Origin: Paenibacillus sp. V4I7
Lineage (GTDB): Bacteria > Bacillota > Bacilli > Paenibacillales > NBRC-103111
Assembly: GCF_030817275.1 (NCBI RefSeq)
Contig: NZ_JAUSZD010000002.1
Coordinates: 5,704,001-5,768,000 of the forward strand
Reading direction: 5' to 3'
Length of the DNA stretch: 64,000 nt
Part shown: in pieces, positions 14,897 to 23,846 of the stretch
Layout of the letters: every line of letters begins with the position of its first letter
Position numbering within the stretch: the first letter of the stretch is position 1
Position numbers and translations under genes: made by a program
The notes under the pieces: generated by a model
Databases searched by the model: none
Told to the model about the DNA's origin: nothing
What the model saw: the letters and a program-made list of their open reading frames with translations, nothing else

Positions 14897-15997
14897 ATGA
14901 GTGTTGTGACTACAGACCCGGTCAAACGGATGGCCGAAATTGCTGACAAAGTTGAGAACGGTCAACGTCTATCTATGGAAGATGGGCTATTTTTGTATGA
15001 ATCAGACGATTTGCTAACCATCGGTCAATTAGCAAACAAAGTAAATACGCGAATGAACGGAAACAAGGTTTATTTTGTCCAAAATATGAGTTTGTATTTT
15101 ACGAATGTGTGCGAGGAGCATTGTGCTTTTTGTCATTTCCGCCGCGACGAAGGTGAAGAAGGCTCATACACACTTACACCTAGTCAAATGTTAGATTATG
15201 TCGCTGAACATTTTACTCCCGAAATTAAAGAATTCCATATTAGCCAAGGGCATAACCCGCATTTGCCTTTTGAATATTACGTGGACTGTATCCGCCAACT
15301 GAAGCAAGCTTACCCTGACGTTACGATTAAAGCACATACAGCGGCTGAAATTGAATTTTTCTCGCGTATCAGTGGTCTCAGCTTCCGGGATGTCCTCAAA
15401 ACGCTAATGGATGCAGGTTTATCCACTCTTCCAGGCGGAGGAGCCGAAATTCTGACTGAGCGCTACCGGACTAAAATGAAAGTAGAAAAAGCGTCCTCGG
15501 AGGAATGGATTGACGTACATCGTAACGCTCATATGCTCGGAATGAAAACTCATGCAACGATGCTGTATGGCTCCATTGAAACCAAAGAGGAACGCATTCG
15601 TCATATGTTGCTGCTTCGTGAGCTTCAAGATGAAACAGGCGGCTTCTTAGTATTCATTCCTAATTCCATTCAACCAGCAAGCAAAAACGCAGGACTCAAA
15701 CATCGAGTAGCAGCTTGGGATGAATTGAAAACCATTGCGATTAGCCGTTTGATGCTGGATAATTTCCCACATATTAAGGCTTATTTCATCAACATTGGTA
15801 CGAAATTGACCCAGCTATCCTTCACTTTCGGTGCTTCGGACGCACATGGTACGATCGTGAAAGAGAAGATTTCCCATGCTGCTGGTGCATTGTCACCAGA
15901 AGGCCTTACACGTGATGAGCTTGTTTATCTCATTAAAGGCGCAGGACGCGTTCCTGTTGAACGTGACACCTTTTATAATGAAATCAGAGTATATTAG
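14897..15997 (+). CDS. mqnE: Aminofutalosine synthase MqnE (radical SAM)
   Basis: The 366-residue protein is a radical SAM enzyme with the cluster motif CEEHCAFC (Cys72, Cys76, Cys79). It matches MqnE, which makes aminodeoxyfutalosine from chorismate-derived 3-enolpyruvyl-benzoate and SAM, an early step of the futalosine menaquinone pathway. Further family marks are GHNPHLPFEYY near 119, LPGGGAEIL near 180 and TFGASDAHGTI near 315. An upstream in-frame ORF from 14771 exists, but the ATG at 14897 follows GAGGAGG. It is preceded by a long structured leader. The UbiD-type decarboxylase at 20270 probably serves the same pathway. mqnA, B, C and D are not in the window. Confidence 0.94.
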   Translation: MSVVTTDPVKRMAEIADKVENGQRLSMEDGLFLYESDDLLTIGQLANKVNTRMNGNKVYFVQNMSLYFTNVCEEHCAFCHFRRDEGEEGSYTLTPSQMLDYVAEHFTPEIKEFHISQGHNPHLPFEYYVDCIRQLKQAYPDVTIKAHTAAEIEFFSRISGLSFRDVLKTLMDAGLSTLPGGGAEILTERYRTKMKVEKASSEEWIDVHRNAHMLGMKTHATMLYGSIETKEERIRHMLLLRELQDETGGFLVFIPNSIQPASKNAGLKHRVAAWDELKTIAISRLMLDNFPHIKAYFINIGTKLTQLSFTFGASDAHGTIVKEKISHAAGALSPEGLTRDELVYLIKGAGRVPVERDTFYNEIRVY

Positions 15998-16041
15998 TCA
16001 TACTAGAGAAGAGATATTGTTCAGAAGGGATATTGGATGGA

Positions 16042-17106
16042 ATGAAAAAGTTTGTGATTCTCGGAGGAGGTTATGGCGGTTTGACCATAGCCTTAAACAT
16101 GCTGGAGAAGGATTTACCAGAAGATACATTACTAGTACTGATTGACCGAAGCCCTTTTCAAGGATTAAAAACAGAATATTATGCACTGGCTTCAGGTACG
16201 ATTGCTGAAACACATATTCGTGTTGCCTATCCGAATGACCCTCGGTTGCTTCTAACATTCGGGGAGGTTTCTAGCGTCGATTTGAACAACAAGCAAATTC
16301 TTTTTGCAGACCAAGAACCGCTATCGTATGACTGGTTAGTTATCGGTCTGGGCTGTGTGGATAGTTATCACGGAATAGTCGGTGCTAAAGAGTACTCTTC
16401 CAGCATCCAGACTCTTTGCCAAACACGTGCCACTTACCAGCGTATTAACGATATTGCGCCATACGGACAAGTCTCCATTATTGGAGGAGGTCTAAGCGGT
16501 GTTGAGATGGCAGCGGAGCTTCGTGAAAGCCGGGCTGATTTGAACATTCGATTAATTGATCGAGGTCCAAGCTTACTTTCGGCTTTCCCAAGCAATCTGC
16601 AGCAGTACGTCCGGGAATGGATGACGGAACATCATATTGAGCTCCGTCCGAAGGTAACGTTAGTCCGACTAGATGGTGGAGATTTGTATAACCAGGATGA
16701 AATTATTAAAACCGATGCTACGATCTGGACAGCAGGCATACAGCCCAATCCAATCGTAGAGGCTTTGAATGTGCCCAAAGACCACCAAGGCCGGATCCTG
16801 CTTAACGAGTATCATCAAATTCCAGATTACCAAGAAGTGTTCGTCGTAGGCGACTGCGCTTCCCTGCCGTTCTCTCCAAGTGCGCAAGCGGCGCAAGCGC
16901 AAGGCAAGCAGATTGCCGAAGCCATGCTGACGATTTGGAAAGGTGATACGCCTCGACTTGGTAAAATTAAACTCCGAGGTACGCTGGGTTCACTTGGTAA
17001 AAAGGCCGGCTTCGGCATCATGGGTAAACGTACGTTAATGACGGGTAAAATCGCTCGTATTCTCAAAAGCGGTGTACTGTGGAAGTCCAAGCGTCACTTC
17101 GGGTAA
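16042..17106 (+). CDS. yutJ: NDH-2-like FAD-dependent oxidoreductase (YutJ-like)
   Basis: The 354-residue protein resembles type II NADH dehydrogenases: FVILGGGYGGLTIALNM at the start for FAD, VSIIGGGLSGVEMAAEL near 152-168 for the nucleotide, and EVFVVGDCASLP near 266. It is shorter than the NDH-2 at 8950 and lacks a clear C-terminal membrane-docking helix. It fits Bacillus YutJ, whose electron donor and acceptor are not firmly known. The ATG at 16042 is preferred over the TTG nine bases upstream; AAGGG lies about 11 bases before it. It follows mqnE by 44 bases and is convergent with yuzB. Confidence 0.85.
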   Translation: MKKFVILGGGYGGLTIALNMLEKDLPEDTLLVLIDRSPFQGLKTEYYALASGTIAETHIRVAYPNDPRLLLTFGEVSSVDLNNKQILFADQEPLSYDWLVIGLGCVDSYHGIVGAKEYSSSIQTLCQTRATYQRINDIAPYGQVSIIGGGLSGVEMAAELRESRADLNIRLIDRGPSLLSAFPSNLQQYVREWMTEHHIELRPKVTLVRLDGGDLYNQDEIIKTDATIWTAGIQPNPIVEALNVPKDHQGRILLNEYHQIPDYQEVFVVGDCASLPFSPSAQAAQAQGKQIAEAMLTIWKGDTPRLGKIKLRGTLGSLGKKAGFGIMGKRTLMTGKIARILKSGVLWKSKRHFG

Positions 17107-17108
17107 GA

Positions 17109-17363
17109 TCAATCTCCGAGAAGTTCGTACATCGCTTCAATTTCTTTTATACGGTCTAAAATGCGCTCGTGAAGAGCATCGGCACTTTCAGCTGCAATGA
17201 TTTCGCCATTCACAAGCGCATAAGGTTCCATGTAGCACTGCCCGCAATTGCCTAGACAGCCGTATTCCATGACGTCGAAGTCAGGGTTTTGTTCCAAAGC
17301 TTTCATGACTTTATCGGTTCCATGGTGCATATTACTGGCACAAAACTCAATGATTGGTCTCAT
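17109..17363 (-). CDS. yuzB: YuzB-like DUF1450 protein
   Basis: The 84-residue protein matches the short DUF1450/YuzB family: PIIEFCASN at the start, then VMEYGCLGNCGQCYMEPYALVNGE near residues 31-52, then a helical C-terminus. The Cys-rich centre (C, C and C within nine residues plus an early Cys) resembles thioredoxin-like ferredoxin folds and suggests metal or redox binding. The function is unknown. Its neighbours, YutJ (convergent, 2-base gap) and YutI (divergent), are the same as in Bacillus. Confidence 0.85.
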   Translation of the reverse strand: MRPIIEFCASNMHHGTDKVMKALEQNPDFDVMEYGCLGNCGQCYMEPYALVNGEIIAAESADALHERILDRIKEIEAMYELLGD

Positions 17364-17458
17364 TATATAAATTCCACCTTATGTTGATATTCAAGTTGAA
17401 AACCATTTTCATTTAAACATTATTGTAATATAATAATAGAAGAAAGGAGATGAATCAA

Positions 17459-17704
17459 ATGACTGAAAAAACAAAAGAAGTAATTTATGATGAAGTCCTT
17501 GAGGTTTTAGATAAACTCCGTCCTTTTCTACAACGCGATGGCGGTGACGTAGATCTCGTTGATGTAGAAGACGGTATCGTGAAGCTGAAACTTATGGGTG
17601 CCTGCGGCAGTTGCCCAAGCTCAACAATCACGTTGAAAGCTGGTATTGAACGCGCATTGGTTGAAGAGGTAGAAGGCATAACAGAAGTCGTACAGGTATT
17701 CTAA
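17459..17704 (+). CDS. yutI: NifU C-terminal-domain Fe-S scaffold (YutI-like)
   Basis: The 81-residue protein is a NifU-type domain. It has the LRPFLQRDGGDVDLVDV and LMGACGSCPSSTITLKAGIE signatures, in which the CGSC pair binds a labile [4Fe-4S] cluster. It delivers clusters to client proteins in the cytoplasm. The first in-frame ATG (17450) touches the AAAGGAG, so the ATG at 17459 is the likely start. Together with the A-type carrier at 13818 it forms the late part of Fe-S delivery in this region. MqnE and IlvD are possible clients. Confidence 0.92.
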   Translation: MTEKTKEVIYDEVLEVLDKLRPFLQRDGGDVDLVDVEDGIVKLKLMGACGSCPSSTITLKAGIERALVEEVEGITEVVQVF

Positions 17705-17719
17705 TTACGACTATATCAT

Positions 17720-17755
17720 AAGAAAGAGCTTACCTCTATGGTAAGCTCTTTTTGC
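17720..17755. terminator. Bidirectional terminator between yutI and the SDR gene
   Basis: AAAGAGCTTACC and GGTAAGCTCTTT form a 12-bp stem with a 5-base loop, with A- and T-runs on both sides. Confidence 0.88.
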
Positions 17756-17769
17756 ATATATGATAAGGA

Positions 17770-18561
17770 CTAGTTTTTCCGCTGATTAAGCACCGGTAAT
17801 GGTTGGATCGGATCTAGACCCCCAGAAATATCCATGATATTTCCAGTTATGAAATCAGATGCAGGTAAACATAGGAAATCAATGACTCTAGCTACATCTT
17901 CGCCAGTCCCGGGTCTCCCTACCGGTGTTTCCCCATCAATCTCCAGACGCGCTTCTTGCATCGTCCGTTCTTTGTTCTTACCTCGAATATCGCCAGGGCA
18001 TATCATATTGACTGTGATCCCATGACTCGCTTCTTCTTCAGCCAATGTCTTCGTGAAGGAAACTAAGCCTACCTTAGCCGCGGCGTATACGGCGCGATGG
18101 GTCCAACCCCTAGCTTCAGCCGCCTTGCCGAATCCAAAGTGGATAATTCGTCCCCAGCGTCTCTCTCTCATCATAGGCAGAACCAAATGATCGAGCTCCA
18201 TAACACCGAGCAAATTGCCGCGCATCAGATATTCAATCTCATCAATGTTATAATCAGCGAAAAAGCGCCGCTCTCTGAAGAAAGGTCCAGCATTATTCAC
18301 GAGAATATCAATCGGACCGAGTGTAGATGTTGTTTGATCCACCATACGTATAATATCTTCTCGTTTGGCGACATCGCCTTGAACGGCCACGCTGCGAACC
18401 CCCAGATCTTCCAATTGAAGGACGAGCTCAGCGGCTTCTTTTTCACTATTAACATAATTGACAGCTACCTGGCAACCGCGCTGTGCTAGGGTGATCGCGG
18501 TCATTTTGCCCAAGCCCTTGGCGCTGCCTGTAATAAGAACCGTTCGGCCTCTTAATTCCAT
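17770..18561 (-). CDS. Short-chain dehydrogenase/reductase
   Basis: The 263-residue protein is a classical SDR: TGSAKGLGKMTAITL near residues 11-25 for NAD(P)H, NNAG near 86 and YAAAKVG (YxxxK catalytic pair) near 158-164. The catalytic serine that usually precedes the Tyr is at HFGFGK here, where no Ser is seen; this could weaken classical activity or the alignment by eye may be off. It could be a fatty-acid or sugar-alcohol type reductase; the substrate is unknown. The ATG at 18561 follows AGAGGA. It is in a leftward set with the HEPN-type gene, with only 7 bases between them. Confidence 0.87.
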   Translation of the reverse strand: MELRGRTVLITGSAKGLGKMTAITLAQRGCQVAVNYVNSEKEAAELVLQLEDLGVRSVAVQGDVAKREDIIRMVDQTTSTLGPIDILVNNAGPFFRERRFFADYNIDEIEYLMRGNLLGVMELDHLVLPMMRERRWGRIIHFGFGKAAEARGWTHRAVYAAAKVGLVSFTKTLAEEEASHGITVNMICPGDIRGKNKERTMQEARLEIDGETPVGRPGTGEDVARVIDFLCLPASDFITGNIMDISGGLDPIQPLPVLNQRKN

Positions 18562-18568
18562 GGTCCTC

Positions 18569-19279
18569 TTACCCCTTTGCAATACTTGCCGTAATATAAG
18601 AGAAAGCTATTGTTAAGGTTCGGCAAACCATTTCAAATCCCTGCTGAAGATCGGCTACATTTGATTTCACATTTTCAACATGAATTCGTTCTCCTGGAAT
18701 CGGTTCTTTTTGCATAAGATCATCCAGCATTTCAGCATTAATATAATGAATCTCCATATTGCGCTGATTGCGCAGTCGATCTAATGTCGATTTATAATCC
18801 ATTTTGAGATTATAAAGCTGGAGCTCCAGTGAACCGTGAATATGTTTTTCATGCATGCGGCGCAGTACGGTAAAGTAAGAGAAACGAGACTTAAGCGTCT
18901 CTGTTTTCAGCTCAAATAGATCATTCATAAACGTGCCCAATTTGTCCAAAATCGAAAACAAGCGAATGAAGGCATTTTTATAAAAATAAACAAATCGATG
19001 ATATTCCTCGATCTCTTGCGGATTCATTTCCTCCAAGAATGCCTTACTGATATGCTCAGCGTAACGCTCACAGCAATATTTGCTCTGTTCCAGCTCATCC
19101 AAAGCATCGATAAACCCCTTGCTCCAGATCGCCCGTCTATGGTACTTGGGATACTCTGATGCTAGGTGGCTATGCTCCTTAGATTCCAACAGCTCAATAT
19201 ACGTTCTCACCGCGTTGCCGGCGTCTAGAAGAAGTCCGCTATCGATTCGTTTCGGTTCATTGAACAATACTCGCAGCAC
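18569..19279 (-). CDS. HEPN-like helical protein of unknown function
   Basis: The roughly 236-residue protein is all-helical in appearance and ends with a block containing RNQRNMEIHY near residues 185-195. That fits the R-x(4-6)-H signature of HEPN domains. It resembles the group of Firmicute proteins named after a Clostridium thermocellum HEPN protein, recalled by eye only. HEPN proteins often act as RNases or nucleotide-binding partners, but no toxin-antitoxin partner is visible here. The start is GTG at 19279 (AAGGGG at 7 bases) or GTG at 19285. Its stop lies 7 bases before the SDR start, so the two are probably co-transcribed. Confidence 0.72.
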   Translation of the reverse strand: MLRVLFNEPKRIDSGLLLDAGNAVRTYIELLESKEHSHLASEYPKYHRRAIWSKGFIDALDELEQSKYCCERYAEHISKAFLEEMNPQEIEEYHRFVYFYKNAFIRLFSILDKLGTFMNDLFELKTETLKSRFSYFTVLRRMHEKHIHGSLELQLYNLKMDYKSTLDRLRNQRNMEIHYINAEMLDDLMQKEPIPGERIHVENVKSNVADLQQGFEMVCRTLTIAFSYITASIAKG

Positions 19280-19316
19280 GGGCACACCCCTTTTTCATCC
19301 TAGCAAATTTGTTCGG

Positions 19317-20273
19317 TTATAGCTTTGCTGTTTGTTCGCTTAGCAGGGTCTGTTTCGCCTTCTGTGAACGATCCCGCTGTACCAAATACATAGCTGCCAA
19401 AACACCAACACCACCTAAACATTGATACAGAGAAATTGACTCATGCAAAAAGATGTAGCCTGCAATAGCTGCTGTTACAGGAAGTAAGTACCCATAAGCA
19501 GAGGATTTGAACGGCCCTAGCTTAGCTAAGCTCCAGTTGTGTAAAGAAAATCCTAGGGCAGTAGCCAACAAGGAGGTATAAATTAAGCTGATCCATCCTG
19601 TCGAAGAGATAGCCGCATAATAGGCGGCGTCCGCACGCAAGAGTACGAAGGGCAATAACGAAAGCGCCCCTGCTGTCATTTCGAGCGAGATCAGCAGCGG
19701 CAGCGGATAGCGCAATACAAGTCGATTCATACCGATGAGATAAATGGCTCCCATAAAACTTCGCATTACTAATAGGATATCTCCTCTAAACGTCTCTCCT
19801 CCAAGATGGAATCCATCAACCCCACCTGAGACAATGATGATTACACTACATAAAGCTAATGGAATTCCTATAAGGATACGCCATGTGAGCCTTACTTGAC
19901 CGGCTATTACAGCGAACAGAACCGTTATGACGGGCATGAAGCCGCGCCCTAGTACAGCGCCATTCGCGGAGTTAGAAAACTGCAAGGCATACTGCAGAAG
20001 GGCTTCCATGCCAATAGCATTGAGAATGCCTAACCCACATATAAGAAGGAGATCTTTACCTGCAATCTGCATCTTCAGCGAACGCGATCGATAATAAAAG
20101 TAAGTATAGACCCACAGCATCGGAATCATACTCGCGAAGCGTAACCCGTTAAAAACAAGGGAATCCCATTCTCTTCCCCCAATTTTTAGAGAGGCTAAAT
20201 TAATGCCCCAAAGGATATACACCAGAACAAACCCGGCATGTGGATAAAAGAAACGGAGCCGATCCGCATTCAT
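19317..20273 (-). CDS. DMT-superfamily EamA-type transporter
   Basis: The 318-residue protein has about ten hydrophobic segments in two repeats of five, as in EamA exporters of amino acids or metabolites. The N-terminal repeat starts FVLVYILWGINLASLKIG and the second starts DILLVMRSFMGAIYLIGM; the loop LYQCLGGVGVLAAMYLV marks the last segment. The substrate cannot be inferred. The start overlaps the upstream UbiD-type gene by 4 bases (ATGA overlap), so the two are translationally coupled. The coupling does not by itself link the transporter to menaquinone synthesis. Confidence 0.87.
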   Translation of the reverse strand: MNADRLRFFYPHAGFVLVYILWGINLASLKIGGREWDSLVFNGLRFASMIPMLWVYTYFYYRSRSLKMQIAGKDLLLICGLGILNAIGMEALLQYALQFSNSANGAVLGRGFMPVITVLFAVIAGQVRLTWRILIGIPLALCSVIIIVSGGVDGFHLGGETFRGDILLVMRSFMGAIYLIGMNRLVLRYPLPLLISLEMTAGALSLLPFVLLRADAAYYAAISSTGWISLIYTSLLATALGFSLHNWSLAKLGPFKSSAYGYLLPVTAAIAGYIFLHESISLYQCLGGVGVLAAMYLVQRDRSQKAKQTLLSEQTAKL

Positions 20274-22033
20274 GCGAAATATTCCTTCCAGCGGCGATCC
20301 ACGAGTTCCACGATATCTTCCCGCGGAAACAGCTCATCTGGGTATCCCGGTTTCATACGAGCATCAATCACAATCGGAACCTCATAAGCGATGTGATGAC
20401 GGTTAACACTGGACTGCGCGTACATATCACTTGCCGGATTGAAACGGGTGAACACGGTCCATAAGAACTTGGTTTGGTCGTTCGCGATGCCGCTGGCGTC
20501 ATCCACTAAGATGACTAACGGCCACTCCGTTAAGCGGCTGGCTGCATTCGCCAGCAGACGCTGTGGCAGCTCCGGTTCCGCCGCGTAAGACGCTCCTGAG
20601 ACGAGCAGACATCCGCCACAGTAAACGGCAATGTCATGGATCTCAGGCAGCTCTCCGGCGGTGTAGGCTCTTGGCAGCTCGCGTACAGGGTCGCCTGTAC
20701 CGAGAAGGACTGCTTTGCTGCCGTGATTAAGCTGGCCACCTGTATAATCAAGCGTATCATGCGATGTTTTGTTGAAGATGAATAGGTCACGACCCGGATC
20801 AAAACGCTCCAGCACAGTTTCAAGCAGCTCTGTGAAGTTGGCTAGGACCGTCGGCTTATCCGTGACGATCAAGAACTTGGTGAGTGACAGCTGACCCTCA
20901 CCTAGAATGCGGAATGCCGTGCCAAGCGCCTCACGGCTATAGCTTTCACGGACGACGGCAGCTGCGAGCGGGTGGAACCCGGTCTCTGCATACGTCCAGA
21001 GGTCTTTAACCCCCGGCATCGCCATCGGAAACGCGGGCTCGAGCAATCTTTGCAAGAATTCGCCAAGGAAGTAATCCTCTTGGCGCGGTTTACCCACGAT
21101 CGTCGCCGGATAGATCGCGTCTTTGCGGTGCCATACATGATTCACGTTGAAAACCGGGAAATCATGGATGAGTGAGTAATACCCGAAGTGGTCGCCGAAT
21201 GGCCCTTCGGGACGTCTCGTATGCGGCGGAACGCTTCCGCATATCGCGAACTCCGCCTCGGCCACGAGGCGGTGCCCCCCATGAGGGTTCTCCACCATGG
21301 GGAGCTTCTGCCCGAGGATAAGCGAAGCGAGCATCAGCTCGGGCAGGTGCTCGGGCACTGGCGCAATCGCAGAGGCGATGAGCGCAGGCGGGCCGCCCAG
21401 AAACACGGTAACGGGCAGCGGCTTGTTACGTTTCTCGGCTTCGTGGTAGTGGAAGCCGCCGCCTTTATGTATTTGCCAGTGCATCCCGGTAGTGAAGTCA
21501 TCATAAACCTGCATGCGGTACATGCCGAGGTTATGATGACCTCCGTCCGGATGCTCGGTGTAGACGAGCGGCAGTGTGACGAACGGACCGCCGTCTTCTT
21601 GCCAGCTCGTCAGGACAGGCAGTCCTGCGAGTGGGTTGTCCTGCTTCAAGCCGCCAAGAATCGGCGCTTGGTTCTGCTGTACTTTCTTCGTTCCAACCTT
21701 CAGCAGGTCCATAATGAGGGCCCGTTCACCCCAGAGCGCTTGCGGCGTTGGGGGCATTAACGTACTTGTAGCGTTAATAACCGCTTTCATGAATTGTTCC
21801 GGTTTGGGACCGAAAGCAAGATCAACGCGTCTTGTTGTCCCGAACAAATTCGAGACGACCGGGAATGAACTTCCTTTGACATTTGTGAACAGCAAAGCTA
21901 GGCCCTGCTCGTCGATGACTCTGCGATGAATCTCGGCGAGTTCTAAATTTGGGTCTACTGGAGCGGAGATTTCAATCAGTTGATTTTCGCGGCGTAAAAT
22001 GTCAAGAAAAGCTCGTAAATTCGTTGGTACCAT
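20270..22033 (-). CDS. mqnL: UbiD-family decarboxylase, probable MqnL
   Basis: The 587-residue protein is a full-length UbiD-type decarboxylase, which uses a prenylated flavin made by a UbiX partner (not in window). It begins LRAFLDILRRENQLIEISAPVDPNLELAEI and carries GMYRMQVYDD near 176 and HKGGGFHYHEAE near 193, then the conserved PVVIDARMKPGYPDELFP-like end. Because the window also has MqnE, the best role is removal of the carboxyl group from the prenylated 1,4-dihydroxy-6-naphthoate in the futalosine pathway. UbiD proteins for aromatic acids are the alternative. Part of the gene is markedly G+C-rich (about 21180-21480). It is translationally coupled to the EamA gene. Confidence 0.82.
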   Translation of the reverse strand: MVPTNLRAFLDILRRENQLIEISAPVDPNLELAEIHRRVIDEQGLALLFTNVKGSSFPVVSNLFGTTRRVDLAFGPKPEQFMKAVINATSTLMPPTPQALWGERALIMDLLKVGTKKVQQNQAPILGGLKQDNPLAGLPVLTSWQEDGGPFVTLPLVYTEHPDGGHHNLGMYRMQVYDDFTTGMHWQIHKGGGFHYHEAEKRNKPLPVTVFLGGPPALIASAIAPVPEHLPELMLASLILGQKLPMVENPHGGHRLVAEAEFAICGSVPPHTRRPEGPFGDHFGYYSLIHDFPVFNVNHVWHRKDAIYPATIVGKPRQEDYFLGEFLQRLLEPAFPMAMPGVKDLWTYAETGFHPLAAAVVRESYSREALGTAFRILGEGQLSLTKFLIVTDKPTVLANFTELLETVLERFDPGRDLFIFNKTSHDTLDYTGGQLNHGSKAVLLGTGDPVRELPRAYTAGELPEIHDIAVYCGGCLLVSGASYAAEPELPQRLLANAASRLTEWPLVILVDDASGIANDQTKFLWTVFTRFNPASDMYAQSSVNRHHIAYEVPIVIDARMKPGYPDELFPREDIVELVDRRWKEYFA

Positions 22034-22077
22034 GTATGTTCCACCTTTAACTGTGAGATTGTAAATGCGTATTTGTG

Positions 22078-22160
22078 AGTAAAAAGGAAATAGCCTTCCG
22101 CATCAGAAGGCCTCCTCTACCGCAAAGGTAGCCCTGCCGTGCTTCCAAGGAGCTCGTCCG
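22078..22160 (-). terminator. Structured ctaA 3' region with terminator
   Basis: After the ctaA stop on the minus strand come a CTACC/GGTAG hairpin (22116-22130) and a GCCTTC/GAAGGC hairpin (22092-22109) followed by a T-rich tract. Upstream parts (GAGCTCC... GGAGG) can also pair. It ends before the UbiD-type start. Its terminator role is likely; the extra structure is unexplained. Confidence 0.5.
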
Positions 22161-22167
22161 TCAGGTA

Positions 22168-23067
22168 TTAAGCTTTGCGGTCGTATAGCGTAAGTACGCA
22201 TAGATAACATAAGAATCCAAACATGCAAGAAACAATAACCGCATGAATCATGCCAGTAAATAAATAGGCGACTTCATTCCCCATTGACCAGGTCACAACG
22301 GCACCGCTAATCACTTGAAGAAACACTAAAATTAGCGCCCATTTGCTGCCAAACCTCAGCTTGTCTGAGCCATGATAATAGCGTTTGGCTTGCAAATAAA
22401 GAAATAAAATACATATAAAAAGCAGTAATGCCGCTACACGGTGGGTAAAGACAATACCCGTTGCCCCGCTTAGTTCAGGGACTACTTCCCTATTACATAA
22501 AGGCCATCCCGAACATCCACCTGATGAAACGGTGTGACGGACAAATGCCCCCAGATAAACAACCACATAGCTGTAAATCGTCGTTATCCATACAAGGGCT
22601 TTAAAACTGCTGCGAATGGCCGTATCACGTTGGAATTGCCCCCATGGCGTAAATACAATGGCTAATAGCAAAGAAAAAGCAAAGGCCAGTAGGGATAATC
22701 CGAAATGTAAGGCCAAAACGAGTGAAGATTGGGGCCATACGACAGCCATAGCACCCATAGCTGCTTGAATTAGCGTCATAAATACCGTAGCAGAGATGAA
22801 AAATTTGGCATCTTTACGTTTCACATAACGAAATACGAGGATGAATGTAGCAACCAGGATTAACGTCACAATGCCGACAACTAATCGATGGCTGTACTCA
22901 ATAAGCGATGAAATCGTATGTGCCGGGATGAATTTCCCATGACACAGCGGCCACTCATCTCCGCAGCCTCTACCTGCGTCAGCCTTCGTAACTAAGGCAC
23001 CCATTGCAAGAATAAGAAACATGCCAATGGCCGAAAGATTCGCTAATCTTTGAATCAATTTTTGCAT
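22168..23067 (-). CDS. ctaA: Heme A synthase CtaA (COX15)
   Basis: The 299-residue protein has eight predicted membrane segments and the CtaA family motifs. There are two homologous halves, each with paired histidines and a Cys pair near the first loop: GRGCGDEWPLCHG near residues 35-47 and SGGCSGWPLCNRE near 180-192. It oxidises heme O to heme A in the membrane for cytochrome aa3 oxidase. An ORF is open to 23214, but the ATG at 23067 follows GTAGGTG and gives the usual length. The heme O synthase gene (ctaB) and a Sco copper chaperone lie 19 kb away at 41-42.8 kb, rather than beside it. Confidence 0.95.
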   Translation of the reverse strand: MQKLIQRLANLSAIGMFLILAMGALVTKADAGRGCGDEWPLCHGKFIPAHTISSLIEYSHRLVVGIVTLILVATFILVFRYVKRKDAKFFISATVFMTLIQAAMGAMAVVWPQSSLVLALHFGLSLLAFAFSLLLAIVFTPWGQFQRDTAIRSSFKALVWITTIYSYVVVYLGAFVRHTVSSGGCSGWPLCNREVVPELSGATGIVFTHRVAALLLFICILFLYLQAKRYYHGSDKLRFGSKWALILVFLQVISGAVVTWSMGNEVAYLFTGMIHAVIVSCMFGFLCYLCVLTLYDRKA

Positions 23068-23226
23068 GATTGCACCTACTTTTATGTCGTGACTTCTGTT
23101 AATCATGTCGAATGATGTTGTTCCGCTTTCAATTATAGCTTTAATAAGTAGGCAAATCCATTCGCAATTGTTACAAAGCTCCGAAACCACACCGAAGGCT
23201 GTCCTGAAGTTCATAAGTCATTCAAT

Positions 23227-23251
23227 GTTTCATTTTTTGGGACAAGGGTAA
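23227..23251 (+). promoter_or_regulatory. Sigma-B-like promoter of the YflT-type stress gene
   Basis: GTTTCA (23227-23232) and GGGTAA (23246-23251) are 13 bases apart, close to the Bacillus sigma-B consensus GTTTAA-N(13-15)-GGGTAT. It lies 60 bases before a general stress protein gene. Whether this organism has sigma-B is unknown from the window. Confidence 0.5.
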
Positions 23252-23311
23252 ATAAAAGATGAGCACCAAATTATTGCTGTTCAACAAAATCGATCGCAGG
23301 AGGTTTTATCT

Positions 23312-23833
23312 ATGGGTAAGCACATTATTGGAGTATTCAATTCGGAAGAAGAAGCCATTCGCGTGATTAACCAACTCAAAGCAGAAGGCTACAGAGCAGA
23401 TGATATCTCAGTTATCGGCAGGAATAACGAGGGTTTAAGTCAAATCGAGGATGAAACAGAATCCAAAGCAGAAGAAGGACTAGCAACCGGTGCTGCTGCT
23501 GGCGGTGTACTGGGTGGTGTTACAGGACTACTGCTGGGTATTGGTGCACTTGCCATTCCAGGCGTTGGCCCCATCATAGCCGCTGGCCCCATTGTCGCGA
23601 CTTTAACCGGCGCAGCCATTGGTGCAGGTGCAGGCGGGCTTGTAGGTAGTTTGATCGGCTTAGGTATACCCGAGAACGAGGCCAAAGATTATGACAATTA
23701 CGTTAAGGATGGTAAAATCCTGGTCCTTGTCGAATCAGATTCGACCCGCGATCATAAGGCTTATGAAACATTTAGCAAGAACCAATCGTTGAATGCTAAT
23801 ACCTATAGTCCTGAGTATGGCTATCGCTCATAA
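23312..23833 (+). CDS. General stress protein with YflT domain
   Basis: The 173-residue protein starts with a ferredoxin-like YflT domain (IIGVFNSEEEAIRVINQLKAEG near 4-25, ISVIGR near 32). A glycine/alanine-rich hydrophobic block (about 55-115, two membrane-spanning-like stretches) follows, and a hydrophilic tail of about 50 residues. Proteins of this class are induced by heat, salt and other stresses in Bacillus (for example general stress protein 17M/YflT), mainly by sigma-B; a matching promoter is seen upstream. The biochemical function is unknown. The ATG follows GGAGGTTTT. Confidence 0.85.
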   Translation: MGKHIIGVFNSEEEAIRVINQLKAEGYRADDISVIGRNNEGLSQIEDETESKAEEGLATGAAAGGVLGGVTGLLLGIGALAIPGVGPIIAAGPIVATLTGAAIGAGAGGLVGSLIGLGIPENEAKDYDNYVKDGKILVLVESDSTRDHKAYETFSKNQSLNANTYSPEYGYRS

Positions 23834-23846
23834 ATATATTTGTTTA

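Noticed and set aside
21188..21760. 190-codon plus-strand ORF opposite the UbiD-type gene
   Set aside because: G+C-rich antisense artefact, with no ribosome binding site.
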